15,943 nucleotides of DNA from an uncultured Erysipelotrichaceae bacterium (GTDB lineage Bacteria > Bacillota_I > Bacilli_A > Erysipelotrichales > Erysipelotrichaceae): NCBI GenBank assembly GCA_902795525.1, contig CADBLN010000050.1, positions 1 to 15,943 of the forward strand, given 5' to 3'. Positions 1 to 6,718 of the stretch are shown here, in pieces (within the stretch, counting starts at the first letter, position 1; each line of letters starts with the position of its first letter). The translations under genes and the position numbers were made by a program. The notes beneath the pieces are model-generated. The model was given only the letters and a program-made list of their open reading frames with translations. It had not been told where the DNA came from and made no database searches.

Positions 1-1868
1 TAATTGTATGCAATATACTTATTAACAAGTCTTTCTATTTCTTTTAATTGCTCTTCACTAACTTTTTCATAGTGAGTAAAATCAAATCTACCATAATCTG
101 GTCCTACAAAAGATCCGGCCTGATGAACGTGATCACCAATTACAGTTCTTAAAGCTGAATGCAACAAATGTAAGCTTGAGTGGTTCTTCATGGTTTGCTT
201 TCTAGCTTCCCCGTTTATTTCTAAATGGAACTTGTCCCCTACTTTGATACGTCCTTTTTCAATCAAAACATGATGTAAAGCTTGTTTATGAGGAGCCTTG
301 ATAACTTTATTTACCTTCATGGTTGTTGTTGAATTTGTGATAATTCCTTCATCCCAAATCTGACCGCCACTTTCAGCATAGAAACAAGTTTCATCGAAAA
401 TGACATCACCCTCATCTTCTAACTCGCTGACCAGGTTGCCATCTTTAAATAGTCCGATAACAGTAGCATCATTAGCCCAATTACTGTATCCTACGAATTC
501 ACTATTTTCAGTAAAATTCATTAAATCTTCAGCTTGAGAAGACATTGATTGGTCATCATTACGAGCACTTCTAGCCCTTTCTCTTTGCTTACTCATTTCT
601 GCATCAAAGCCAGCTTGATCAATGCTGAAACCTTTTTCTTCAGCAATTTCCCTAGTCAATTCTAGTGGAAAACCATAAGTGTCATATAGTTTGAAGGCAA
701 CAGTACCTTCAATTATCTTAGATGAATTACTGCTTAAAACTTCATTTAAAATCTTTTCACCTTCATTTAAAGTTATCTGAAATCTTTCTTCTTCAGCCTT
801 AACAAGTTTTTGAATATATTCAACCTTTTCCATCAAATATGGATAGTAGTCTTTCATGTTTTCAGCAACAATAGGCACTAACTTGTACATGTATGCACCT
901 TTGATATCCAAGCTCTTTCCATATCTTACAGCCCTTCTTAAGACCCTTCTTAGGATGTAGCCTCTACCCTCATTTGAGAATAGAGCCCCATCAGCTAAAG
1001 CAAAGGTAACAGTTCTGATATGGTCCGCAATGACACGATAAGCCATCTTGTTTGGATCCTCATATTTCTTTTCGGTCATCTTTTCAACTTCTCTGATCAC
1101 AGGTAAAAATAAATCTGTATCAAAATTGGTTTCGCCACCTTGAACAATACAAACTAATCTCTCCAATCCCATGCCTGTATCAATGTTTTTCTGAGGTAGC
1201 TCTTTGTAATCTTTTCTATCAACACCTTCTTGAGAATTGTATTGAGAAAAGACGACATTCCAAACTTCAATGTATCTGTCATTTTCTAATTCTTCAAAGA
1301 ATAGTTTTTCACCAATTCCTTCAGGATCAAATTCCGGACCTCTATCATAATAGATTTCAGTATCAGGACCACAAGGGCCATTACCTATTTCCCAGTAATT
1401 GTTAGGAGATTTACAAATGTGACTAGGGTCAACACCACAATCATTCACCCAGATGTTATAAGCTTCTTCATCATCAACATAGACTGTTACATACATTCTT
1501 TCTTTTTCAAAACCAATCCATTCAGGGTCAGTTAAAAAATGCCACGCAAACGGAATAGCCTCTTTTTTGAAGTAATCTCCAATTGAAAAATTACCCAACA
1601 TCTCAAAGAAAGTATGATGTCTTGCGGTTTTACCAACATTTTCAATGTCATTTGTTCTTATCGATTTTTGAGCATTTGTGATGCGGCGTGACTTTGGTGT
1701 CTCAGAACCATCAAAATACTTTTTTAATGCAGCAACCCCAGCATTAATCCATAATAAGGTTGGATCATTATGAGGTATTAAAGATGCACCTGGCTCAATC
1801 ATATGCCCTCTTTCTTCAAAATACTCTAAGAACATTCTTCTAATTTGATCACTGCTTAACTGTTTCAT
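1..1868 (-). CDS. alaS: Alanyl-tRNA synthetase, C-terminus cut off by window edge
   Basis: Class II synthetase that charges tRNA-Ala and clears mischarged Ser/Gly. The frame is open from the ATG at 1866-1868 to the window edge, giving 622 residues of a family usually about 870-880 long. The catalytic core is recognisable from the segments HHTFFEMLGNFSIGDYF, NYWEIGNGPCGPDTEIYYD and RGYILRRVLRRAVRYG. The visible part ends in the editing domain, where the first metal-binding motif reads NHSSLHLLHSALR (HxxxH kept; the usual form is HTATH). The later editing Cys/His and the C-Ala oligomerisation domain lie outside the window. A GGAGGG ribosome site at 1875-1880 supports the start. It is controlled by the T-box leader just upstream and follows recD2 and mnmA on the same strand. 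Confidence 0.97.
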   Translation of the reverse strand, partial: MKQLSSDQIRRMFLEYFEERGHMIEPGASLIPHNDPTLLWINAGVAALKKYFDGSETPKSRRITNAQKSIRTNDIENVGKTARHHTFFEMLGNFSIGDYFKKEAIPFAWHFLTDPEWIGFEKERMYVTVYVDDEEAYNIWVNDCGVDPSHICKSPNNYWEIGNGPCGPDTEIYYDRGPEFDPEGIGEKLFFEELENDRYIEVWNVVFSQYNSQEGVDRKDYKELPQKNIDTGMGLERLVCIVQGGETNFDTDLFLPVIREVEKMTEKKYEDPNKMAYRVIADHIRTVTFALADGALFSNEGRGYILRRVLRRAVRYGKSLDIKGAYMYKLVPIVAENMKDYYPYLMEKVEYIQKLVKAEEERFQITLNEGEKILNEVLSSNSSKIIEGTVAFKLYDTYGFPLELTREIAEEKGFSIDQAGFDAEMSKQRERARSARNDDQSMSSQAEDLMNFTENSEFVGYSNWANDATVIGLFKDGNLVSELEDEGDVIFDETCFYAESGGQIWDEGIITNSTTTMKVNKVIKAPHKQALHHVLIEKGRIKVGDKFHLEINGEARKQTMKNHSSLHLLHSALRTVIGDHVHQAGSFVGPDYGRFDFTHYEKVSEEQLKEIERLVNKYIAYN

Positions 1869-2100
1869 TTATAACCCTCCATAAAATAAAAGTCCCTGCC
1901 AAAGACAGGAACGAATTCTCGCGGTACCATCCTGATTCATATCTTATGATATGCACCTTTATTAGTCTTTAACGCAGACATACGTCAATGTTTGCATTGC
2001 CCTTAGCAGGTAGCTTCAATATCTTAATCAATAACTTCCACCACACGTTATTTCTCTAAGCTTTTCAGATATCTACTAATCCCACTTCACTGGTTTACGC
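1869..2100 (-). promoter_or_regulatory. Alanine T-box riboswitch leader of alaS
   Basis: The leader RNA senses uncharged tRNA-Ala and lets alaS transcription continue when alanyl-tRNA is low. On the minus strand the lower Stem I forms from UUAGUAG with CUGCUAA, and the next helix from AUAUCU with AGAUAU. Between them on the 3' side sits GAAGCUAC, placing an alanine GCU specifier at 2012-2014 followed by the expected A. The T-box AGGAUGGUACCGCG is at 1920-1933. The antiterminator folds as CAGGA/UCCUG plus GCG/CGU around the bulge UGGUACC. UGGU in the bulge matches an ACCA 3' end, as expected for tRNA-Ala with A73. The competing terminator is at 1883-1912. Confidence 0.93.
1883..1912 (-). terminator. 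T-box attenuator terminator before alaS
   Basis: A nine-pair stem (GUUCCUGUC with GGCAGGGAC, some G-U pairs) around a UUU loop at 1892-1912, then UUUUAUUUU. Its 5' arm shares UCCUG with the T-box antiterminator, so the two folds exclude each other. It may also stop read-through from recD2. Confidence 0.9.
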
Positions 2101-2105
2101 AAATT

Positions 2106-2136
2106 ATTATATCATATCACCATCAAAATATGCCAA
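2106..2136 (-). promoter_or_regulatory. Probable alaS promoter
   Basis: On the minus strand TTGGCA (2131-2136) and TATAAT (2106-2111) are separated by 19 bases, slightly long for a sigma-A promoter. The -10 overlaps the recD2 stop codon (2107-2109), so the alaS promoter sits inside the end of recD2. The predicted start near 2099 fits the 5' end of the T-box RNA. Confidence 0.65.
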
Positions 2137-4284
2137 CAATCGTTTTTGCAAAGTCGTTTTTCTTTCATAATGATTAGTATTATTTACTCCCCTTAAGAAA
2201 GCTTCCTTTTGCCCAATTAGAATCAGATGTTTATTGGCCCTTGTTACCCCTGTATAAAGCAAGCGTTTTTGAAGCATTATGTTATATTCATTTAACACCG
2301 GCATGACGACTATTGGGTATTCACTTCCTTGGGCTTTATGAACAGAAATACAATAGGCATGGGTAATGTTCACAAATGTTTCTGAAGTATACTCAACAAT
2401 TATACCTTCAAAATCTACTATTAACCTATTTTGGTGGTTGACATCTTCCTTAGCAAAAACTATTTCAATCAAAATGCCAATATCCCCATTGAATACATCA
2501 TCATCAGGTTGGTTTTTCAACTGTAGAATCTTATCCCCTTCTCTAAAGGTTCTAAAGCCTACAACTAATTCCCTTTTACTGTGGCTTGGAGGATTAAATT
2601 CTTTTTGCAATGCTATATTCAAAGCATCTATTCCATTTAAGCCTCTATATTGAGGAGCAAGAACTTGAACATTCATAAATGAATCATATATGGTGTTGTA
2701 CTTGTTTAAGGCCTTTTCCACAACTTGTAGAGTCAAGTCTTTAACTTGTGTTGGCTGGCACTCAAAAAAGCGCACATCACGGTCTGCATGGATGTCTTCA
2801 CAATTATTGTTTTTAATATCAAAAGCAAGCGAGATAATGTCACTGCCCTCTTGTTGGCGATATATCTTTTCCAGACTTACGATTCTAAATAGCTGTGAGT
2901 CAATCATGTCTTTCAAAACCTTACCAATACCAACAGATGGTAATTGGTCTTGATCTCCAATTAAAATTATCTTTTTAAATTGCTTACCAGCTTTTAAAAG
3001 ATTATAAAAAACCCACTGGTCTAGCATCGAAAACTCATCAATTATTAATAAGTCAATCCAAAGCGGATCTCCTTCATCTTTGGCAAATCTACCCGTTTCT
3101 TTATCCCACTTCAAAAGCGAATGAACTGTTCTTGCTTCACAATCAGTCAATTCAGATAAACGCTTACTTGCCCTACCAGTTGGGGCACACAAGGTAATTG
3201 CATATTGAGGAAAGAGCTTTCTGCAAAGCTTAACCATCCCTCTGACAATAGTTGTTTTTCCTGTTCCTGGCCCCCCTGTTAATATTAACAAATCTTCCTC
3301 AAAAAAGGCTTCGATTGCTTCTTTCTGCTTATCTTGGTATTCAATGCCTATTTCTTTTTCAATTTCAGAAATTCCTTGTTCTATTTCCTCTTTGTTGATT
3401 CTTGCGAATTGTTCTTGAGGAAACAAAGAAAGATACTGTGCTATGTATTTTTCAGCAGTATATTGGGTTATTGGATATACTCTATCTTCTTCAAACACCA
3501 CGGTATTATTAGCCCTTAAACCTTCAAATATATCTTCTAAACTATAGTTTTCAGCATCAATAGAATCGTTTAGTTTATTAACAAATTCATCATATTCCAA
3601 ATAACTATCGCCTCTTTGGCTGCACCATTCTAATAACAAATAGTTAGCTAAAGCTTCAAGTCTATATGGGTGGTCCAAAGAGAAACCAATTGATTGGGCA
3701 AATTTATCAGCCGTTTGAAAGCCAATACCATCAACATCTATTATCATTTTATAAGGATTTTCTTTAATGATTCTCATCATATCGTTACCATAGATGTTTT
3801 CTAATCTCATGATATTCTTCATTGAGAGATGATTGCTGGTAAGATAGAAATAATTCTGGTCCATATCACTCTCTATTCCTGCTAAAATAGCTAATTTTCT
3901 CTTAATCGTCATTTTGGGAACTGTATTGAGTACATCAGGGTTTTCTTTTATTTTTTCCAAGATGTCTTCACCTAACACACTCACCAAAACTTCCGCATAC
4001 TTAGGACCTATTCCTTTAAATTGGGCACCCGATAAATACCTGATAAGATTGGCTGAATCATGAAATAACACTTTCTCAATTTGTTCCACATTAAACTGCA
4101 TCCCATATTTTGGATGCTCACTATAATTACCGAAAAGATTATACTCATGTTCTTTGTCTATTTCAGGAAAATAGCCAGTAACTGTAACTACTTCATCGTC
4201 TCTACTATCAAGTTCAAAAATAGCTACAGTGTAGCTATTAGATCCTCTAAAAATAGTTTTGATGAAACGACCTGTTATCTGCAT
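2107..4284 (-). CDS. recD2: RecD2-type DNA helicase (YrrC family)
   Basis: A superfamily 1B 5'-3' DNA helicase of the RecD2 group, which works without RecBC and is linked to repair and replication-fork maintenance. The 725 residues are normal for the family. The N-terminal domain carries helix-hairpin-helix motifs (FKGIGPKYAEVL near residue 89, VDGIGFQTADKFA near 184). Walker A GGPGTGKTT is at 337-345, the Walker B DE at 415-416 in LLIIDEFSMLD, and GDQDQLPSVGIGKVL follows. Late motifs are SVHKAQGSEYP and LYTGVTRANKH. The start is one base after the mnmA stop and has only a weak GGA upstream, so it is probably cotranscribed and perhaps translationally coupled to mnmA. Its last codons hold the alaS promoter. 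Confidence 0.95.
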   Translation of the reverse strand: MQITGRFIKTIFRGSNSYTVAIFELDSRDDEVVTVTGYFPEIDKEHEYNLFGNYSEHPKYGMQFNVEQIEKVLFHDSANLIRYLSGAQFKGIGPKYAEVLVSVLGEDILEKIKENPDVLNTVPKMTIKRKLAILAGIESDMDQNYFYLTSNHLSMKNIMRLENIYGNDMMRIIKENPYKMIIDVDGIGFQTADKFAQSIGFSLDHPYRLEALANYLLLEWCSQRGDSYLEYDEFVNKLNDSIDAENYSLEDIFEGLRANNTVVFEEDRVYPITQYTAEKYIAQYLSLFPQEQFARINKEEIEQGISEIEKEIGIEYQDKQKEAIEAFFEEDLLILTGGPGTGKTTIVRGMVKLCRKLFPQYAITLCAPTGRASKRLSELTDCEARTVHSLLKWDKETGRFAKDEGDPLWIDLLIIDEFSMLDQWVFYNLLKAGKQFKKIILIGDQDQLPSVGIGKVLKDMIDSQLFRIVSLEKIYRQQEGSDIISLAFDIKNNNCEDIHADRDVRFFECQPTQVKDLTLQVVEKALNKYNTIYDSFMNVQVLAPQYRGLNGIDALNIALQKEFNPPSHSKRELVVGFRTFREGDKILQLKNQPDDDVFNGDIGILIEIVFAKEDVNHQNRLIVDFEGIIVEYTSETFVNITHAYCISVHKAQGSEYPIVVMPVLNEYNIMLQKRLLYTGVTRANKHLILIGQKEAFLRGVNNTNHYERKTTLQKRLLAYFDGDMI

Positions 4285-4285
4285 A

Positions 4286-5425
4286 CTATTTTTCCAATCG
4301 CTCTTTAATTAATTCTTGTGAATCTACCCCATTTAGAAAGGTTTGTTCAATCACTCCACCACCCAAGCAAACATCACCTTGATAAAAGACTGCCTGTTGA
4401 CCTGGAGTCACTGAGGAAACTTGTTGAGGATATTTAACCAAGACAAGATTATCATTGAATTTTTCAATTGTGACAGGATTATCTTGTTGGCGATATCTAA
4501 ACTTCGCGCAAGCATTAATTGGCATATCAACATCTTTTAACCAATTGACACCACTGACTAAACAACTATCGCTATTCAACCATTGTGTTGCGTTACTATT
4601 AGTGACATATAGCTCGTTAGTACTAACGTTTTTGCCAATCACAAACCATCTGCCTTGGTCCCCACCAATGCCCAAACCTTTTCTTTGGCCAATGGTATAG
4701 TACATGACACCACCATGTCTTCCTACAACTTCTTTAGTTGAGATATCAATGATATTGCCATCTTTAGCAGGAAGATAGTTTTGTAAGAACTGTTTAAAAT
4801 TTCTTTCTCCAATAAAACATATACCTGTGGAATCCTTTTTATTAGCAACATTCAGTTTTAACTCATTTGCGATTTCCCTTACTTCTGGTTTACTAATGTC
4901 ACCTAATGGAAAATAAGTAGTATTCAAAGCTTCTTTATTAACCTGAGCCAAGAAATATGTCTGATCTTTATTTAAATCAGTAGCTTTCTTCAAAATGCTT
5001 TGGTTTTCTTCATGCACAACCTTGGCATAATGTCCTGTAGCGACATTCTCAAACCCTTGCTTTCTTGCGAACTCAAAAAAAGCATCAAATTTAATATATT
5101 TGTTACAGAGAATATCTGGATTTGGAGTTCTTCCTTTTTTGTATTCTTCTAGAAAACTAACAAAGACATCGTCCCAATACTCTTTTATAAAGTCCACTCT
5201 TAAAAGAGGAATATCAAGTAACTCTGCCACCTTTTTGGCATCATTATAATCTTCCTCTTGGGGACAAATATCATTTTCCAAAGTGGGATTTCCTAAAACA
5301 TCATTATTGGCAGCGGAATCCCAATTTCGCATAAAAGCACCACTGACATCATGTCCTTGTTTTTTAAGCAAATATGCGGCTACAGCACTATCAACGCCAC
5401 CTGATAAACCCACTAAAATCTTCAT
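4286..5425 (-). CDS. mnmA: tRNA-specific 2-thiouridylase MnmA
   Basis: Adenylates and thiolates U34 of the Lys, Glu and Gln tRNAs. The 379 residues include the PP-loop ATPase motif GLSGGVDSAVAAYLL at the N-terminus, catalytic Cys107 in DILCNKYIKF, ATGHYAK near 129, the second catalytic Cys203 in STGICFIGERNF and YTIGQRKGLGIGG. Length and motifs fit the family. In Bacillus the gene follows a dedicated cysteine desulfurase (yrvO); here spx lies upstream and no desulfurase is visible, so sulfur must come from a partner encoded elsewhere. The start fits family alignment, yet there is no Shine-Dalgarno sequence. A -10-like TATACT ends six bases before the ATG, suggesting a leaderless transcript. 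recD2 follows after one base. Confidence 0.96.
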   Translation of the reverse strand: MKILVGLSGGVDSAVAAYLLKKQGHDVSGAFMRNWDSAANNDVLGNPTLENDICPQEEDYNDAKKVAELLDIPLLRVDFIKEYWDDVFVSFLEEYKKGRTPNPDILCNKYIKFDAFFEFARKQGFENVATGHYAKVVHEENQSILKKATDLNKDQTYFLAQVNKEALNTTYFPLGDISKPEVREIANELKLNVANKKDSTGICFIGERNFKQFLQNYLPAKDGNIIDISTKEVVGRHGGVMYYTIGQRKGLGIGGDQGRWFVIGKNVSTNELYVTNSNATQWLNSDSCLVSGVNWLKDVDMPINACAKFRYRQQDNPVTIEKFNDNLVLVKYPQQVSSVTPGQQAVFYQGDVCLGGGVIEQTFLNGVDSQELIKERLEK

Positions 5426-5431
5426 ATTGTA

Positions 5432-5460
5432 AGTATAGCATCTTAAGGGTAAATTAAAAA
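5432..5460 (-). promoter_or_regulatory. Possible mnmA promoter giving a leaderless mRNA
   Basis: TATACT at 5432-5437 (minus strand) ends six bases before the mnmA ATG. The -35 region is poor (TTTTTA near 5455-5460, 17-base spacer) and overlaps the U-tract of the spx terminator. If used, transcription would start at or beside the ATG. Confidence 0.4.
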
Positions 5461-5474
5461 GGCTTTAACAAGCC
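5450..5474 (-). terminator. Short terminator overlapping the spx stop codon
   Basis: GGCUU/AAGCC stem with a four-base loop at 5461-5474, followed on the minus strand by UUUUUAAUUU. The spx TAA (5465-5467) lies inside the hairpin. The stem is only five pairs, so some read-through into mnmA is likely. Confidence 0.55.
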
Positions 5475-5893
5475 TCTCTAACCTTTCCACATGCCTCATA
5501 TTCAGGGCATTCATCACACATGCTGTCTTGAATGCTACGCAATTGTGCAGGGACAAACACCCCTATTTCTTCATCGTCGTATCCTACCAACAATCTTCTT
5601 TCATCCATCATTATTGGTCTTTTTAGTATTGATGGGTTTAACTGAATGAAACGAACTAATTCACTCATGCTCATATTGTCAATGTCCAAATTGGAGTCTT
5701 TAATAACCTTAGAACGCTTTGAAATGATATCATCTGTACCATTTTCACTTCTTTCCAGTAAAAAGCGAATCTCTTTTTCATTAAGAATAGTCGAAAAAAG
5801 ATTTTTTTCAATGTATTCCATGTCATGGTCTTTTAACCATTGTTTGGCCTTACGACATGAAGCACAACCAGGTGAGGTATAAATTATCAACAT
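5465..5893 (-). CDS. spx: Spx-family redox regulator with cysteine-rich C-terminal tail
   Basis: An ArsC-like thioredoxin-fold protein of the Spx family, which binds the RNA polymerase alpha C-terminal domain and reprogrammes transcription under thiol stress. The redox switch CASC (Cys10, Cys13) follows IIYTSPG. Gly52, needed for alpha contact in Bacillus Spx, is kept in ERSENGTDDII. Further hallmarks are RSKV near 60, KRPIMMDERRLLVGY and the basic residue Arg92. Bacillus Spx is 131 residues; this one has 142, with four added cysteines (126, 129, 135, 142). The start has a strong GGGAGG ribosome site about eight bases upstream. It has its own promoter and terminator, with tRNA-Arg upstream and mnmA downstream. 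An arsenate reductase is less likely because the Spx signatures are so complete. Confidence 0.93.
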   Translation of the reverse strand: MLIIYTSPGCASCRKAKQWLKDHDMEYIEKNLFSTILNEKEIRFLLERSENGTDDIISKRSKVIKDSNLDIDNMSMSELVRFIQLNPSILKRPIMMDERRLLVGYDDEEIGVFVPAQLRSIQDSMCDECPEYEACGKVREAC

Positions 5894-5917
5894 ACAAGCG
5901 ACCTCCCTTCAAGAATC

Positions 5918-5926
5918 ATTATAACA
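5918..5926 (-). promoter_or_regulatory. Extended -10 promoter of spx
   Basis: TGTTATAAT on the minus strand (TATAAT at 5918-5923 with an upstream TG) lies about 25 bases before the start codon. No good -35 is seen, as is usual for extended -10 promoters. It immediately follows the tRNA-Arg terminator. Confidence 0.65.
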
Positions 5927-5938
5927 TACTTGTCCAAC

Positions 5939-5964
5939 AAAAAAGAAACCATCACAGTTTCTTT
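5939..5964 (-). terminator. Terminator of tRNA-Arg
   Basis: Minus-strand AAAGAAAC and GUUUCUUU pair as an eight-pair stem around a seven-base loop, then a short U-run. It starts nine bases after the encoded CCA of tRNA-Arg. Confidence 0.75.
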
Positions 5965-5972
5965 ATTTTCAA

Positions 5973-6049
5973 TGGCGCGCCCTACAGGAATCGAACCCAC
6001 AACCTCTTGATCCGTAGTCAAGCGCTCTATCCAGTTGAGCTAAGGGCGC
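5973..6049 (-). tRNA. tRNA-Arg (anticodon ACG)
   Basis: A full cloverleaf of 77 bases including an encoded CCA. The acceptor stem GCGCCCT/AGGGCGC is perfect and the discriminator is G. The D stem is GCTC/GAGC, the anticodon stem CTTGA/TCAAG with loop CTACGGA, and the anticodon ACG is at 6013-6015 (A34 normally becomes inosine and reads CGU/CGC/CGA). The variable loop is AGGTT and the T loop TTCGATT. The T stem GTGGG/CCTGT is odd: pairs 49-65, 50-64 and 51-63 are all G-U wobbles. It has its own promoter and terminator. Confidence 0.97.
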
Positions 6050-6060
6050 AATGCTAGAAT

Positions 6061-6089
6061 ATAATAGCAAACAATCCCACACAATTCAA
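6061..6089 (-). promoter_or_regulatory. Promoter of tRNA-Arg
   Basis: TTGAAT (6084-6089) and TATTAT (6061-6066) on the minus strand, spaced by 17 bases, eleven bases before the first tRNA base (6049). Confidence 0.7.
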
Positions 6090-6114
6090 GAAAAAAGCGA
6101 GATTTAATCTCGCT
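6090..6114 (-). terminator. Strong terminator for an unassigned minus-strand transcript
   Basis: AGCGAGAU and AUCUCGCU form a perfect eight-pair stem around a three-base loop, then UUUUUUCUU on the minus strand. The nearest upstream minus-strand reading is the small frame ending at 6130. The other candidate, the 6713-7462 gene, already has its own convergent hairpin. Confidence 0.8.
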
Positions 6115-6129
6115 AATTGACAAACCTGT

Positions 6130-6348
6130 CTAGTTTATGAACTTTCCAATGTCCAAGCCATAAACAACACCAGTGACTACTTGTCCAAGATCTTCATCAT
6201 CAACCTCTCTTATGCCATATTGCAAGTCCATTAGGATTCTATGAACTTTAACAATCTTAGAGGGATGTATTCAAAATGCACTCCTTGAACTACTAGAATT
6301 AAAGGAAATCTCTGTAAAGGAATTCTGCGATAAGACCAGCAAAGCACT
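6130..6348 (-). pseudogene. Possible degraded gene or overlooked small ORF
   Basis: One minus-strand frame is open from 6348 to a TAG at 6130-6132 apart from a single TGA at 6271-6273. The part after the TGA reads like protein: IHPSKIVKVHRILMDLQYG, then REVDDEDLGQVVTG, ending YGLDIGKFIN. Its only ATG (6229-6231) would give 33 residues and has no ribosome site, but overlaps by one base the TAA of another frame ending PLRLLKFIES. An AAGGAG at 6281-6286 has no useful start after it. A strong terminator follows the TAG. TGA is used as a stop elsewhere in the window, so a decayed gene is the simplest reading; a small coupled peptide is possible. Family not recognised. Confidence 0.3.
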
Positions 6349-6376
6349 TTAACAAAACTTTGAGAAAGGATAAAAT
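6349..6376 (+). promoter_or_regulatory. Promoter of the 6406-6705 gene
   Basis: TTAACA (6349-6354), 16 bases, TAAAAT (6371-6376), about 30 bases before the likely start codon at 6406. Confidence 0.65.
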
Positions 6377-6405
6377 ATAAGTGAAAGTAGTTGGAGGAAA
6401 TAGAA

Positions 6406-6705
6406 ATGAAGTTTTTGCAAATATTGTTAGAACTAGCTGTTATTGCACTAGCTGTTATTGAAATAATCTTTAACATACAGTTGAACTCAACTGTTAGAGT
6501 CCCAATAAAAATGATCGCAATCCCCGTTGCTATTGTTGTGTTGGTACTGATTATTCTTACTTTCGAATTTACAGAAATCAAGAATAACAGAGAAAAGAAA
6601 AAGAAACTCACCCAAAAATATGAAGACGAGATTAATTCATTGAAAGAAGAAAAAAGTGAAAACATTAGCACAACTGAAGAACCTACAAACAAAGAAGAAG
6701 CTTAG
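6406..6705 (+). CDS. Small two-helix membrane protein with charged coiled tail
   Basis: Not recognised. The likely start is the ATG at 6406, with GGAGG at 6393-6397 eight bases upstream; a longer TTG start at 6391 would overlap that ribosome site. The 99 residues hold two membrane segments (about 5-23 and 35-55) and then a highly charged tail rich in Lys and Glu that could form a coiled coil (about 60-85). The layout resembles small LapA-like proteins, but I see no diagnostic motif. It is one of two plus-strand genes here, has its own promoter, and converges on the 6713-7462 gene. Its TAG falls in the loop of the shared terminator hairpin. Confidence 0.75.
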   Translation: MKFLQILLELAVIALAVIEIIFNIQLNSTVRVPIKMIAIPVAIVVLVLIILTFEFTEIKNNREKKKKLTQKYEDEINSLKEEKSENISTTEEPTNKEEA

Positions 6706-6718
6706 CTTCTTCTTATTT
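6691..6718. terminator. Bidirectional terminator between convergent genes
   Basis: AAGAAGAAGC (6692-6701) pairs with GCTTCTTCTT (6705-6714) around a TTA loop. Both strands continue with imperfect T-rich tracts. The stop codons of both converging genes (6703-6705 plus, 6713-6715 minus) lie in or at the edge of the hairpin. Confidence 0.7.

Noticed and set aside
2366..4308. Several plus-strand frames of 60-95 codons across recD2
   Set aside because: They are antisense to a fully conserved helicase and have no ribosome sites or protein-like content.
5857..6057. A 66-codon plus-strand frame
   Set aside because: It reads the tRNA-Arg gene antisense, a familiar false protein (PYRNRTHNLLIRSQAL).
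6271..6273. TGA read as tryptophan or selenocysteine
   Set aside because: trmL and the permease end at TGA and tryptophan is TGG in all clear genes here; no selenocysteine-type hairpin or family match was seen. A nonsense mutation is simpler.
6391..6405. TTG start for the two-helix membrane protein
   Set aside because: It would overlap the ribosome site GGAGG (6393-6397), which is properly spaced for the ATG at 6406.
6231..6692. A 153-codon minus-strand frame
   Set aside because: Most of it is antisense to the 6406-6705 membrane protein, which has its own promoter and ribosome site. Only its last codons (PLRLLKFIES) are of interest and are covered in the 6130-6348 entry.
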